In this document: piece after piece, positions 33,167-41,938 of the stretch
Layout of the letters: every line of letters starts with the position of its first letter
Position numbering within the stretch: the stretch's first letter is position 1
Source: Chitinilyticum litopenaei DSM 21440
GTDB taxonomy: Bacteria > Pseudomonadota > Gammaproteobacteria > Burkholderiales > Chitinibacteraceae
DNA length: 52,500 nucleotides
Assembly: GCF_000428145.1 (NCBI RefSeq)
Contig: NZ_ATZJ01000028.1
Location: 1 to 52,500 of the forward strand
Reading direction: 5' to 3'
Program-made: the position numbers and the translations under genes
Notes under the pieces: model-generated
Database searches by the model: none
Told to the model about the DNA's origin: nothing
Seen by the model: only the letters and a program-made list of their open reading frames with translations

Positions 33167-33694
33167 TCACTGGTTTGCCGCCGGCTTGAACACCGCGGTC
33201 TGCAAGGGTTCGCCGCCATTGAGCGGATTGTTCGCCGCTTCGCGGTGCGCGCTCAGGTAGGCGCGAACCGCCTCGACATCGACCTGGGCGACCGCCTGGG
33301 CGGCAACGGGCTGGCCTACGGCTGCCACCATGGGTTGTGCGGCAGGGGTGGCAGAACGGTAGACGCCCTGCCAGAGGGCCACGCCGAAAAAAGCCACTGA
33401 GGCCGCGGCCGTCAGCGGCACCAGCAGCTTGCGCATCGGCCGTCCGCGCCGCAGGCGCTGCGGCGCCACCACCACCGGCTCGGCCGCCAGGCGGGCAGAA
33501 AACTGCTGCATGAAATCGGGGCTCAGCAGCGGATGCCCGGCCTGGCAATCCTGCTGCAGATGCCAGGCATACCAGGCTTGCTGCAGCGCCGGCGACGCCT
33601 GCAACTCACCAATCAAGCGGGAAGCTTCCCTGTCGTCCAGCTCGCCATCCATCAGGGCCGACAGTTGCTCGTCAAGCGTGTTATTGGCATTCAT
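33167..33694 (-). CDS. rseA: Anti-sigma-E factor RseA/MucA
   Basis: Inner-membrane anti-sigma factor that holds sigma-E until cleaved under stress. The 175-residue protein has the cytosolic N-terminal domain LDEQLSALMDGELDDREASRLIGEL (the RseA_N signature). One membrane helix (KLLVPLTAAASVAFFGVALW, about residues 92-111) and a short periplasmic tail follow. AAGGAT precedes the ATG. It begins 16 bp after the rpoE stop, in the same operon. Confidence 0.93.
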   Translation of the reverse strand: MNANNTLDEQLSALMDGELDDREASRLIGELQASPALQQAWYAWHLQQDCQAGHPLLSPDFMQQFSARLAAEPVVVAPQRLRRGRPMRKLLVPLTAAASVAFFGVALWQGVYRSATPAAQPMVAAVGQPVAAQAVAQVDVEAVRAYLSAHREAANNPLNGGEPLQTAVFKPAANQ

Positions 33695-33710
33695 TTTTCG
33701 ATCCTTGTTC

Positions 33711-34337
33711 TTACCAGCGCTTGTCGCGCCCGACCACACTCAGCAGCGGCCGCAGTTTGGCCGCAATGGCCTCCCGGGCGCGGAAAATGCGCGAGCGTAC
33801 GGTACCGATCGGGCAGTCCATCATGGTAGCGATGTCCTCGTAGGACAGTCCTTCCATTTCCCTCAGGGTAATCGCGGTGCGCAGCTCTTCCGGCAGTTCG
33901 GCCACGGCATCATTCACCGTAGAGACAATCTGCCGGTTGGCGAGTTCCGTCTCGGGCGTATGGTAATCCGGGATAAGCGCCGCGGCATCCAGCGATTCGC
34001 CATCCTCGTCGGCCACATCGCCCGCCAGACGCGGTCGGCGCCCCTGGGCAACCAGATGGTTTTTGGCCGTGTTGAGCGCAATGCGGTAAAGCCAGGTGTA
34101 AAAGGCGCTTTCGCCGCGGAAATTGCCCAGCGCGCGGTAGGCCTTGATAAAGGCCTCCTGCGTGACATCCTCGATTTCTGCCGGGTCGCGGATCAGCCGC
34201 GAAAGCAGGCGCGCGATTCTACGCTGGTATTTGACCACCAGCAGCTCAAAGGCGCGCTTGTCGCCAGCCTGGGCTTTTTCAACCAGCAGCTGGTCGGCAT
34301 CCCTGGCGGTCTGGGCGGGAGTGGGCGTCGAATCCAT
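33711..34337 (-). CDS. rpoE: RNA polymerase sigma-E factor
   Basis: ECF sigma factor of the envelope stress response. The 208-residue protein has region 2 (AFELLVVKYQRRIARLLSRLIRDPAEIEDVTQEAFIKAYRALGNFRGESAFYTWLYRIALN) and region 4 (LPEELRTAITLREMEGLSYEDIATMMDCPIGTVRSRIFRAREAI). The start ATG at 34337 gives MDSTPTPAQ; no strong ribosome site is visible upstream, so the exact start may shift. It heads the minus-strand run rseA-rseB-rseC-mucD and onward, and is divergent from nadB. The 192-bp gap to nadB shows no convincing sigma-E consensus. Confidence 0.96.
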   Translation of the reverse strand: MDSTPTPAQTARDADQLLVEKAQAGDKRAFELLVVKYQRRIARLLSRLIRDPAEIEDVTQEAFIKAYRALGNFRGESAFYTWLYRIALNTAKNHLVAQGRRPRLAGDVADEDGESLDAAALIPDYHTPETELANRQIVSTVNDAVAELPEELRTAITLREMEGLSYEDIATMMDCPIGTVRSRIFRAREAIAAKLRPLLSVVGRDKRW

Positions 34338-34529
34338 CGAACTAGATAAACCATGTGAGCAAAGCGGACAATAGAGTGCCACATGGGGGCTGAAACCGCG
34401 ATTACAAGAGCGCGACGGCACGATACCGCCCCGTAGCCTGCCTGCCGGAATCCCTGTGCGCCCGCGCGCGCGCAAGCCTATCCGGGTTAGAATCACGGCT
34501 TGATTTGCAGCCCCGCGGATAATTCCACC

Positions 34530-36119
34530 ATGCGCAGCTTTGACACCCTCATCATCGGCTCCGGCCTCGCCGGCATGACCATGGCCCTGCAACTGGCCGA
34601 GCAGCACAAGGTCGCTCTGGTGACCAAACGGGCCTTGCGCGACGGCGGCAGCGGCTGGGCGCAGGGCGGCATCGCCGCCGTGCTCGACGACGCCGACAGC
34701 GTCGAGGCGCATATCCGCGACACCCAGGTCGCCGGCGGCGACATCTGCGACGAGGCGGCCACCCGCTTCATCGTGGAAAATTCGCGCGCTGCCATCGACT
34801 GGCTGATCGCGATGGGCGTACCGTTCACGCGCGATAGCCACGGCGAAACCAGCTATCAGGGCTATCACCTCACCCGCGAGGGCGGCCACAGCCACCGCCG
34901 CATCATCCACGCGGCCGACGCCACCGGCGCTGCGGTCATCGACACGCTGGCCAACAAGGTGGCCGCACACCCGAACATCACCGTGCTGGAAGAACACATC
35001 GCCGTCGACCTGATCACCAGCCAGAAGCTGGGCCGGGATGAGGCACAGCGCTGCTACGGCGCCTACGTGTACGACAAGACCGGCGACCGCGTCGAAACCA
35101 TGCTGGCGCAGCACACGGTGCTCGCCACCGGCGGCGCCGGCAAGGTGTATCTGTATACCACCAACCCCGACGTGGCCACCGGCGACGGCATCGCCATGGG
35201 CTGGCGCGCCGGCTGCCGCGTGGCGAACATGGAGTTCATCCAGTTCCACCCGACCTGCCTGTATCACCCGCACGCCAAGTCCTTCCTGATCACCGAAGCG
35301 GTGCGCGGCGAAGGCGGCATCCTGCGCCTGCCCGACGGCACGCGCTTCATGCCGCAGCACGACGAGCGCGCCGAGCTGGCGCCGCGCGACATCGTCGCCC
35401 GCGCCATCGACTTCGAAATGAAGAAAGGCGGCTATGACTGCGTGTATCTCGACATTTCCTACAAACCGGCCGCCTTCGTGAAGGAACATTTCCCGACCAT
35501 CTACCAGCGCTGCCTCGAGCTGGGCATCGACATCACCAAGCAGGGCATCCCGGTCGTGCCGGCGGCGCACTACACCTGCGGCGGGCTGGTCACCGACCTG
35601 TCCGGCCGCACCGACGTAGCCGGGCTCTACGGCATCGGCGAGGTGGCGTATACGGGGCTGCACGGCGCCAACCGGCTGGCGTCCAATTCGCTGCTGGAAT
35701 GCATGGTGCTTGGCAAGGCCGCCGCCGCCGAAATCGTCACCCATGCCGACATCCCGCTACCCAAGGTGCCGGAATGGGATGAAAGCCTGGTCACCGACGC
35801 CGACGAGGAAGTGGTCATCGCGCACAACTGGGACGAACTGCGGCGCTTCATGTGGGATTACGTCGGCATCGTGCGCACCAACAAGCGCCTGGAGCGCGCG
35901 CAGCACCGCATTCAATTGCTGCAAAGCGAAATCGACGAGTTCTATCGCAACTTCCGCGTCAGCAACGACCTGATCGAGCTGCGCAATCTGGTGGAAACGG
36001 CGGCGCTGATCGTGCGCTGCGCGATGGCCCGCAAGGAAAGCCGCGGCCTGCATTTCAGCCGCGACTACCCGAACGCCCTGCCCGACAGCGGCCCGACCGT
36101 GCTCGAGCGTGAGGTGTGA
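34530..36119 (+). CDS. nadB: L-aspartate oxidase NadB
   Basis: FAD enzyme that oxidises aspartate to iminoaspartate, the first step of de novo NAD synthesis. The 529-residue protein begins with the FAD fold LIIGSGLAGMTMALQLAEQ. GGSGWAQGGIAAVLDDADS and EGGHSHRRIIHAADATG contact the flavin and substrate. VANMEFIQFHPTCLY and AAHYTCGGLVTDLSGRTDVAGLYGIGEVAYTGLHGANRLASNSLLE are catalytic-domain signatures. A TTAGAAT -10-like box lies at 34487. It is divergent from rpoE, a frequent betaproteobacterial arrangement. Its last codons and stop lie inside a heptanucleotide array. Confidence 0.97.
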   Translation: MRSFDTLIIGSGLAGMTMALQLAEQHKVALVTKRALRDGGSGWAQGGIAAVLDDADSVEAHIRDTQVAGGDICDEAATRFIVENSRAAIDWLIAMGVPFTRDSHGETSYQGYHLTREGGHSHRRIIHAADATGAAVIDTLANKVAAHPNITVLEEHIAVDLITSQKLGRDEAQRCYGAYVYDKTGDRVETMLAQHTVLATGGAGKVYLYTTNPDVATGDGIAMGWRAGCRVANMEFIQFHPTCLYHPHAKSFLITEAVRGEGGILRLPDGTRFMPQHDERAELAPRDIVARAIDFEMKKGGYDCVYLDISYKPAAFVKEHFPTIYQRCLELGIDITKQGIPVVPAAHYTCGGLVTDLSGRTDVAGLYGIGEVAYTGLHGANRLASNSLLECMVLGKAAAAEIVTHADIPLPKVPEWDESLVTDADEEVVIAHNWDELRRFMWDYVGIVRTNKRLERAQHRIQLLQSEIDEFYRNFRVSNDLIELRNLVETAALIVRCAMARKESRGLHFSRDYPNALPDSGPTVLEREV

Positions 36120-36169
36120 GGTGTGAGGTGTGAGGTGTGAGGTGTGAGGTGTGAGGTGTGAGGTGTGAG
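36114..36169. repeat. Heptanucleotide tandem array (GTGTGAG)8 at the nadB stop codon
   Basis: Eight perfect GTGTGAG units, preceded by one imperfect unit (GCGTGAG). The first unit carries the nadB stop (GTG TGA). A tail CATACCCACCACC follows at 36173 and is shared with the 3' side of the repeat at 8940. Such arrays change copy number by slippage. Confidence 0.95.
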
Positions 36170-36186
36170 CAGCATACCCACCACCC

Positions 36187-36543
36187 TTAAGCAGTACTGC
36201 GGTGCAAGGTCGGGCAACTGCCCAGTTCCGCGCGGGTCCCTACGGCCGTTTGCATCAGCGGATCGTGGCGCAAGGCGGTGTGGTCGTTGAGGTCTTCGTA
36301 ACCGTAGCACAGGGCATAGAGGCGTTGGGCGACGAGGTCGCGCAGGGAATGAATGATGCGGTCGGGATCGCGCGGATCGTGTAGCGCCTTGGCGACGGCC
36401 TCGGACAAACCGATGCGGCGATCAGTCTTGCGCAGCAGCATCAGTCCGCCATCGGAACTGAGTGCGCCGCCAGTGAAATGGGCTTCGATCTGGCAACGGC
36501 CAAGACGGCCAAACGGGAGTTCAGCTGCGGTACACTTTGGCAT
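36187..36543 (-). pseudogene. IS1380-family transposase, N-terminal remnant
   Basis: About 118 residues of an IS1380-type transposase: MPKCTAAELPFGRLGRCQIE, then FTGGALSSDGGLMLLRKTDR, then LHDPRDPDRIIHSLRDLVAQRLYALCYGYEDLNDHTALRHDPLMQ. It stops after PTLHRSTA, about a quarter of the usual length, before the catalytic residues. The 3' part is absent, so it is inactive. It is one of three IS remnants in this region. Confidence 0.85.
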
Positions 36544-36656
36544 CGGCGGAGTTGCATGTGGAAGGTCTGGAAGCCATATCCTATGCGGCTTTAAGCCCTC
36601 TGCCGACCCTCCATTCATGAAAAATGCAGGCTAGCATCAAGATGTTGGGTTAAGGT

Positions 36657-37197
36657 GAGTGGAAAACCAAGAAACATGGTGCCGAATATCGTCGGCAATC
36701 GCGCAAGGTACGCCTGGGGATCGATGTGGAAACACTCGAAATCCGTGCCATTGAAGTCACCTCGAACAGCATTGGCGATGCGCCCGTCTTGCCTGATCTG
36801 CTCGCGCAGATTCCAAGCAATGAGATGCTGGTTTCCGTTGTTGGCGACGGCGCCTATGACACCAAGGGCTGTTATGCCGCGATTGCCAGCCGAGACGCCG
36901 AGGCCATCATTCCCGTGCGCAAGAATGGTAAGCACTGGAAAGAAAACACCGTCGGGGCCTCAACCCGCAATAAATGCATTACGAACAACGAAGCTCCTCG
37001 GGCACGTCATCTGGAAGAAATGGAGCGGCTACCATCGGCGTAGTCTGGTTGAAACCAAGATGCGGTGCTTCAAACTGCTTGGCGAACGCGTCATGTCGCG
37101 CGACTTTGATCGTCAGGTTGCTGAACTGCAAATTCGAGCGGCACTGCCGAACCGTTTCACCCGGCTCGGGATACCGGAAACGGTACGCATGGGATAA
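36657..37197 (+). pseudogene. IS5-family transposase remnant, 5'-truncated and frameshifted
   Basis: The first frame reads EWKTKKHGAEYRRQ, then VETLEIRAIEVTSNSIGDAP and VSVVGDGAYDTKGCYAAIASR, as in IS5 transposases. Around 36970 the coherent sequence jumps frame to LLGHVIWKKWSGYHRRSLVETKMRCFKLLGERV and continues to RLGIPETVRMG. The first catalytic region is missing and the frame is broken, so it is inactive. It ends just before the promoter region of the glycosyltransferase gene. Confidence 0.88.
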
Positions 37198-37372
37198 CGC
37201 CGTCCGTGGTTGGGGGAGGCTTGGCTCGAATTACGTTTGTGCAACAAATCCTATTGGGGTGCGGATCGGAGAAAACTGGGTTATTCGACCTCCCCAAGGA
37301 AAGGCTCAAAGTCAGCGAATTCCGAATCTTAGCGGAAGAAATTGCCTGAGAATGTAAGACTGGAGGAGGTTT

Positions 37373-39349
37373 TTGCCTCTGAGCAATGTTTTTCAACAGT
37401 CTACTAGTGAAACAAACTTCTGTATAGGCAGAAAAATGGATGACATTAATCATATTTTGCATAAATTTGCATCCGCTTTACATGAAGGGTTTCCTGATCT
37501 AGTTATCACCGATTTCTTGACGCTATCGGATGATTTAAAAGACAAACCTCAGGTTCGATGGTGGTATGCGCATGCGCTAAAGCAGTGTTCGCTGCATGGT
37601 GAGGCCGCGGCTTTATTTCATGAGCTTTCGGTGCACGATGAAATTACAGCTGATTGTTTTTTTTATGAAGGCTACTGTCACTGGCGCCTGGGAAATACCA
37701 GTTTTGCTGTAGAACTCACGAAGAAATCCCTAGCATGGAACCCCGGACATTCTAAGGCACATTTTAATCTTTGTGTTTTTTATCGGGAGATAGAAAACTA
37801 TCAGCTTGCACTGCCGCACGCAAAGTGGATTCTGGAGAATGGCACAGAGCCTCAAGAACTTCTTCTCGCAGGAGAGGTGTTTAAAGTTTGCTGGGACTTA
37901 GATAATTCCTATCTTGCAGCTTGCCGGGCAATTGAGATCGACCCCCAGTCGCTGGATACGCAGATTGGGGCTCACTTCTCAATTTGTTTAGCTTGCGACT
38001 GGAAAAGATCAGAGGCAATTTCCCAAAAACTAATGGCTTGTTACCTGGCTGGAAAATATGATGTAGGCGAGTCTTTGCTATCTAATGTCACATGGTGCAT
38101 GGATGAGTCGATCAATTTTGAGGTGGCGCGGCATGCCGCCAGAAAAATCCCTACGCCCATAGTTTTGTACAGCTCTTCAAGGATTCGTAGACCTGGTCGT
38201 TTGCGGATTGGATATGTTTCCAGCGATTTTTATGAACATGCCACATTGTCTCTGATCGTGGGAGTTTTTGAGAAGCATGATCGCAATAATTTCGAAGTAT
38301 TTGTGTATGACCATGGTCGAGACGATCAATCTTTATACAGGCAGCGTCTCCGTTGTGGCGTGGAGCATTTTGTTGACATAAGATCGCTTGACGATGCTGA
38401 AGCCGCAAGAATGATTAATAGTGACGGCATAGATATTCTCGTTGATTTGAAAGGGCAAACTCAGGGTGCGCGCCTTGGCATTTTTGCATTCCGTCCTGCA
38501 CCAGTTTCGGTTACCTATCTTGGATTTCCTGGCACCAGCGGAGCGAATTTCATTGATTACTTAATAGGTGATCATATTGTAGTTCCAGACGCCAGCCGAA
38601 AATTTTATTCTGAGAAGGTATGCCGACTCCCATGGAGCTATCAGTGCAACGATGACAAAAGGCTTATTGACTCTGGCAAAGTCAACCGGAGTGATTTTGG
38701 CTTACCGGAAAACGGCTTTGTCTTTTGCTGCTTTAATCGCTCTTCGAAGATTGAGCTTCATTCATTTACGTTCTGGATGAAAATACTTGCAGCTAGCCCT
38801 GGTAGTGTTCTGTGGTTGCTGGATGCAGGGCCTGTCGCAGAGAGAAATTTGCGCAGAGAGGCAGGAAATCTTGGTGTTGATGGTGAGCGACTTATTTTTG
38901 CTGACAACGCCCCAGCTCCTTTGCATTTGGCTCGACTTGCTCTTGCAGATTTAGCTTTGGATACACGAATTTTTAATGGCCATACAACAACAAGCGATGC
39001 TTTATGGGCTGGCGTGCCTTTGCTTACTGTTGTTGGAGAGCATTTTGCAAGCCGTGTTTCTGCCAGTCTTCTGACTGCACTCGGTTTGCAAGATCTTATT
39101 TTCCAAAACTGGGAGGCACTATGTGCAGAGGCGATTGATTTGGCAGAAAATAAGGAAAAATCACTTCGACTTCGTAATCGTGTTGCTGAAGCGCGAGAGA
39201 CGTTCCCGCTGTTTGATACTAAGCGCTTTACCAAAGATTTGGAAATGGCATTTGTTATGATGGCAGAGAGGGCCGAGGCAGGTTTACTTCCTGATCATAT
39301 TGATGTTCCATTGCCCCCCCCGGAAAACCCCACCAACCCAAGCGTGTAA
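37373..39349 (+). CDS. TPR plus GT41 (SPINDLY/O-GlcNAc-transferase-like) glycosyltransferase
   Basis: A 658-residue putative protein O-glycosyltransferase. TPR-like helices fill about residues 30-240. The GT41 catalytic part starts at RPGRLRIGYVSSDFYEHATL (about 275) and contains GIDILVDLKGQTQGAR, FRPAPVSVTYLGFPGTSGANFIDYLIGD, VFCCFNRSSKIELHSFTFWMKIL and FNGHTTTSDALWAGVPLLTV. GGAGGAGG sits just before a TTG start (37373); the first ATG is at 37436. The gene is visibly AT-richer than everything around it and is flanked by broken IS elements, so it is probably acquired. Target protein unknown; flagellin or adhesins are usual candidates. Confidence 0.88.
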   Translation: MPLSNVFQQSTSETNFCIGRKMDDINHILHKFASALHEGFPDLVITDFLTLSDDLKDKPQVRWWYAHALKQCSLHGEAAALFHELSVHDEITADCFFYEGYCHWRLGNTSFAVELTKKSLAWNPGHSKAHFNLCVFYREIENYQLALPHAKWILENGTEPQELLLAGEVFKVCWDLDNSYLAACRAIEIDPQSLDTQIGAHFSICLACDWKRSEAISQKLMACYLAGKYDVGESLLSNVTWCMDESINFEVARHAARKIPTPIVLYSSSRIRRPGRLRIGYVSSDFYEHATLSLIVGVFEKHDRNNFEVFVYDHGRDDQSLYRQRLRCGVEHFVDIRSLDDAEAARMINSDGIDILVDLKGQTQGARLGIFAFRPAPVSVTYLGFPGTSGANFIDYLIGDHIVVPDASRKFYSEKVCRLPWSYQCNDDKRLIDSGKVNRSDFGLPENGFVFCCFNRSSKIELHSFTFWMKILAASPGSVLWLLDAGPVAERNLRREAGNLGVDGERLIFADNAPAPLHLARLALADLALDTRIFNGHTTTSDALWAGVPLLTVVGEHFASRVSASLLTALGLQDLIFQNWEALCAEAIDLAENKEKSLRLRNRVAEARETFPLFDTKRFTKDLEMAFVMMAERAEAGLLPDHIDVPLPPPENPTNPSV

Positions 39350-39488
39350 ACCGGCCGCCTTAACAGGCTGTTGAAAAAAGCATCGCGCCGAGGTCAGGGC
39401 CTCCACCTGCCTTACAAATCGAAGTAATCACTTTCGCCAAGGCTCGAAATTCGCTGATTTCGAGCCTCTTCTTCACCTGTTTCCAGGT

Positions 39489-39692
39489 TTTTGCCGCCGC
39501 TCTGCGGCTTCAGGACGCACTGGTCCCTATGTGGCGCCTTCCCGCCACACGATCCCGGGCAAGTTGAAGGCGATGCGCAGCAACATCAAGCGCTTCATTC
39601 TGCCGCCACGTCGCAGCGAGCGGCGCTATCCGCGCGCAGTGAAGATGAGCAAAACCCGTTACCCAGTCAAGAAAAATGCCGCTCAGGCTTAA
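39489..39692 (+). pseudogene. IS4-family transposase, C-terminal remnant
   Basis: A 67-residue tail, RTGPYVAPSRHTIPGKLKAM, then RSNIKRFILPPRRSERRYPRAVKMSK, then TRYPVKKNAAQA and a stop, matches the C terminus of IS4-type transposases. Everything upstream, including the catalytic core, is gone. Between 39350 and this remnant lie IS-end-like AACAGGCTGTTGAAAAA and a perfect 10-bp inverted repeat (39441-39466). Confidence 0.8.
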
Positions 39693-39704
39693 CTGAGCGG
39701 CATT
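39675..39704. terminator. Inverted repeat at the IS4 remnant end, terminator-like
   Basis: Perfect 12-bp stem AATGCCGCTCAG / CTGAGCGGCATT around a six-base loop containing the remnant's stop. A T run (39718 onward) follows after 13 more bases. It may be the transposase terminator. Confidence 0.5.
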
Positions 39705-39751
39705 GCCTGACTGGGCGGCTTTTTTTCATCCTGCGCACATGACATGCAGCG

Positions 39752-41218
39752 CTAGCTTTTGGCCTGCGGTGCGGCGGCCAGCGCGGCGGTCAGCAGCTCC
39801 CAGAAGCGCGCCACGCTGGCGATCTCGACGCCTTCATCGGGCGAGTGCGCATTGCGGATCGTCGGGCCGAAGGACACCATTTCCAGCTGCGGATAGGCCG
39901 CGCCGATCAGCCCGCATTCCAGCCCGGCGTGGATCACCTTCACCGCCGCGTCGTCGCCATAGGCCTGGCGATACGCGGACTGCAGCAGCGCCAGTGCACG
40001 CGATTCCGGGCGCGGCGCCCAGCCGGGGTAGGCGCCGGTCAGCTCGCAGCTGCAACCGGAAAGCCGCGCCAGGGCGGCGATGCTGCCGGCCAGCGCCTGC
40101 ATGCCCGCCTCGGTGAGCGAGCGCACCATCAGGTCGATGTGCAGCTTCTTGGCCTCGACCTTCACCACGCCCAGATTGTTCGACGTTTCCACCACACCCG
40201 GCACGGCCTGGCTCCAGCGCCGCACGCCGTGCGGCAAGGCCTGCAGCAGATTGATCACCAGCCGCGAGTCGGTCGCCGACAGCGCAATGCCGGCCGCTGC
40301 CGGACGCACGCTGACGCTCACGCCCTCGTCAACACCGGCCAGCTCGGCGCGAAATGCCGCGGTAAATTCGGCGCACAGCGCATCGAGCAGCGGAATGTCG
40401 CAGGCCGGCACCGCAATCAGCGCGAAGGCCTCGCGCGGCAGCGCATTGCGCAAGCTGCCGCCGCTCAATTCGACCAGCCGCGCGCCATAGCGCTCGTCGG
40501 CCACCTGCAGCACGCGCGCCAGCAGCTGGATGGCGTTGCCGCGCTCGAGGTGGATATCCACGCCGGAATGCCCGCCACGCAGCCCGGTCACGGCGAATTC
40601 GACGGCGACATGGCCGGACGGCATGGGCTGGCTGATCAGATTGCGCTGCAGGATGACGTCAACGCCACCGGCGCAGCCCAGATAGAACTCGCCCCAGTCC
40701 TCGGTATCGAGGTTGAGCAGCAGCTCGCCCTTGAGCCAGCCGGGCTTGAGCGCACGCGCGCCGCTCATTCCGGCCTCTTCGTCCACCGTCAGCAGCACTT
40801 CCAGCGGGCCGTGCGCCAGCGAGTCGTCTTCCAGCACCGCCAGCGCGGCGGCAACGCCGATGCCATTGTCTGCGCCCAGCGTCGTCCCGGTCGCGTACAC
40901 CCAGCCGTCGACGATGCGCGGACGGATCGGATCGGTGTGGAAATTGTGCACGGTGGCCGCGTTCTTTTGCGCCACCATGTCCAGATGGCCCTGCAGCACG
41001 ATGCCGGCACGATCGGCCATGCCCGGCGTCGCCGGCTTGCGGATCAGCAGATTGCCGCCCTCGTCCTGCTCGATTGCCAGGCCGCGTCCGCGCGCCCAGG
41101 CGGCGATGTGCGCACGCAGCGCCGCCTCGCTGCGCGACGGGCGCGGAATGGCGCACAGGGTGGCGAAGTGCTGCCAGAGCAGCGCCGGAGTCAAACTGGC
41201 AAAAAGTTCGCGATGCAT
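39752..41218 (-). CDS. pepD: Aminoacyl-histidine dipeptidase (PepD, M20 family)
   Basis: Cytosolic zinc dipeptidase that cleaves X-His and other dipeptides. The 488-residue protein has the first zinc site VLQGHLDMVAQKN and the bridging Asp in TTLGADNGIGVA. The catalytic Glu is in TVDEEAGMSGA, with LLLNLDTEDWGEFYLGCAGG following. HAGLECGLIGAAYPQLEMVSFGPTIRNAHSPDEGVEI is the C-terminal metal and substrate region. The ATG at 41218 with GGACGG upstream gives MHRELFASLTPALLWQHF, a typical PepD start. The upstream in-frame ATG at 41302 is not used. Confidence 0.95.
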   Translation of the reverse strand: MHRELFASLTPALLWQHFATLCAIPRPSRSEAALRAHIAAWARGRGLAIEQDEGGNLLIRKPATPGMADRAGIVLQGHLDMVAQKNAATVHNFHTDPIRPRIVDGWVYATGTTLGADNGIGVAAALAVLEDDSLAHGPLEVLLTVDEEAGMSGARALKPGWLKGELLLNLDTEDWGEFYLGCAGGVDVILQRNLISQPMPSGHVAVEFAVTGLRGGHSGVDIHLERGNAIQLLARVLQVADERYGARLVELSGGSLRNALPREAFALIAVPACDIPLLDALCAEFTAAFRAELAGVDEGVSVSVRPAAAGIALSATDSRLVINLLQALPHGVRRWSQAVPGVVETSNNLGVVKVEAKKLHIDLMVRSLTEAGMQALAGSIAALARLSGCSCELTGAYPGWAPRPESRALALLQSAYRQAYGDDAAVKVIHAGLECGLIGAAYPQLEMVSFGPTIRNAHSPDEGVEIASVARFWELLTAALAAAPQAKS

Positions 41219-41512
41219 ATAAGCCGTCCAGAACAAATCCAAAATCGTGCGCGCCAATCGGGCACAAATTCCGCACAACCGCGCATTGTCAGCCAAGCTC
41301 ATTACGCTGTCGCTTGGCGTAAACCCCTAGGTTTTGTTGACGCTTATGTTTGCGCTGTCCGTTTGTGCAGTTTCAACCCTGACACAAGGCACGAGCTGAC
41401 TGAAAAGCCGGAGCCTCATCCGCCGCTGGCCATCAGCCCCGCCATGTCTTGTGGCTGCCGGCCCCTCTGCCCGGGCTCTGGCAGCCCACTATCCACAGCA
41501 GATACCATAACT

Positions 41513-41559
41513 GGTATAAGCATCAAACCATTACTAAAAAAGGGACTCAGCAATATACC
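41513..41559. repeat. 47-bp palindromic element, copy 7 (degenerate)
   Basis: GGTAT-N8-AACC-N13-GGAC-N8-ATACC: perfect ends, diverged inner boxes, exact spacing. The left end is extended by a further inverted pair ATACC-ATAACT-GGTAT (41502-41517). It lies in the 719-bp gap between pepD and srkA. Confidence 0.65.
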
Positions 41560-41573
41560 CAGAAAACACACGC

Positions 41574-41938
41574 ATTCGCCCAAAAAATGGGCAAGCCCTG
41601 AAAAGCCTTGCCGGACAGCAGCTTAGCCCGCTTCTCCACAAGCGCTGCACATCGCTATCCACGCTGGCTGTGCAGAAGATTCCGACAATGCAAGCCGGAC
41701 AAAATTCGCCCAAAAAACAGGCAATAGCGTTTTTTCCTGTGAAATCATGGCGCAAGCAGGCTTATCCACAGACGATGCACACGCTCGTCCACGCCGTCTG
41801 TGCAATTCGTCCTTGCATTGCCGCAAAAATAAGCAGGGCTATTTAATACCGCTGAATCAGCGCCTTAGCCGCCTTGTCCACAGGGCACTCACACGCTCGT
41901 CCACGCCGCTTGTGGAAATGCACGATACACTGTCCACA
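41574..41938. repeat. Three tandem ~113-130 bp repeats with DnaA-box-like motifs
   Basis: Units begin at 41574, 41704 and 41817. Each opens with an A-rich block (ATTCGCCCAAAAAA in the first two) and 57-58 bp later carries TTNTCCACA: TTCTCCACA at 41632, TTATCCACA at 41762 (perfect DnaA box) and TTGTCCACA at 41874. Exactly 14 bp after each box comes a second TCCACG box, and then CTGTGCA or TTGTGGA in the opposite sense. One more TCCACA overlaps the srkA start. No coding frame fits the block. Confidence 0.75.

Noticed and set aside
34338..34529. Sigma-E autoregulatory promoter upstream of rpoE
   Set aside because: I could not find a convincing GAACTT-N16-TCTGA-type pair in the divergent region; only a -10-like TTAGAAT for nadB is visible.
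36114..36169. CRISPR-like array
   Set aside because: Units are seven bases with no spacers; it is a simple tandem repeat. No cas genes occur.
36065..36310. Minus-strand frame encoding a TSHLTPH repeat peptide
   Set aside because: It is only the heptanucleotide array read as protein, fused to an IS remnant; no ribosome site.
41219..41937. Chromosomal replication origin
   Set aside because: DnaA-box-like motifs are present, but dnaA, dnaN, rnpA/rpmH, parAB or gidA are not nearby and the AT-rich unwinding region is short.
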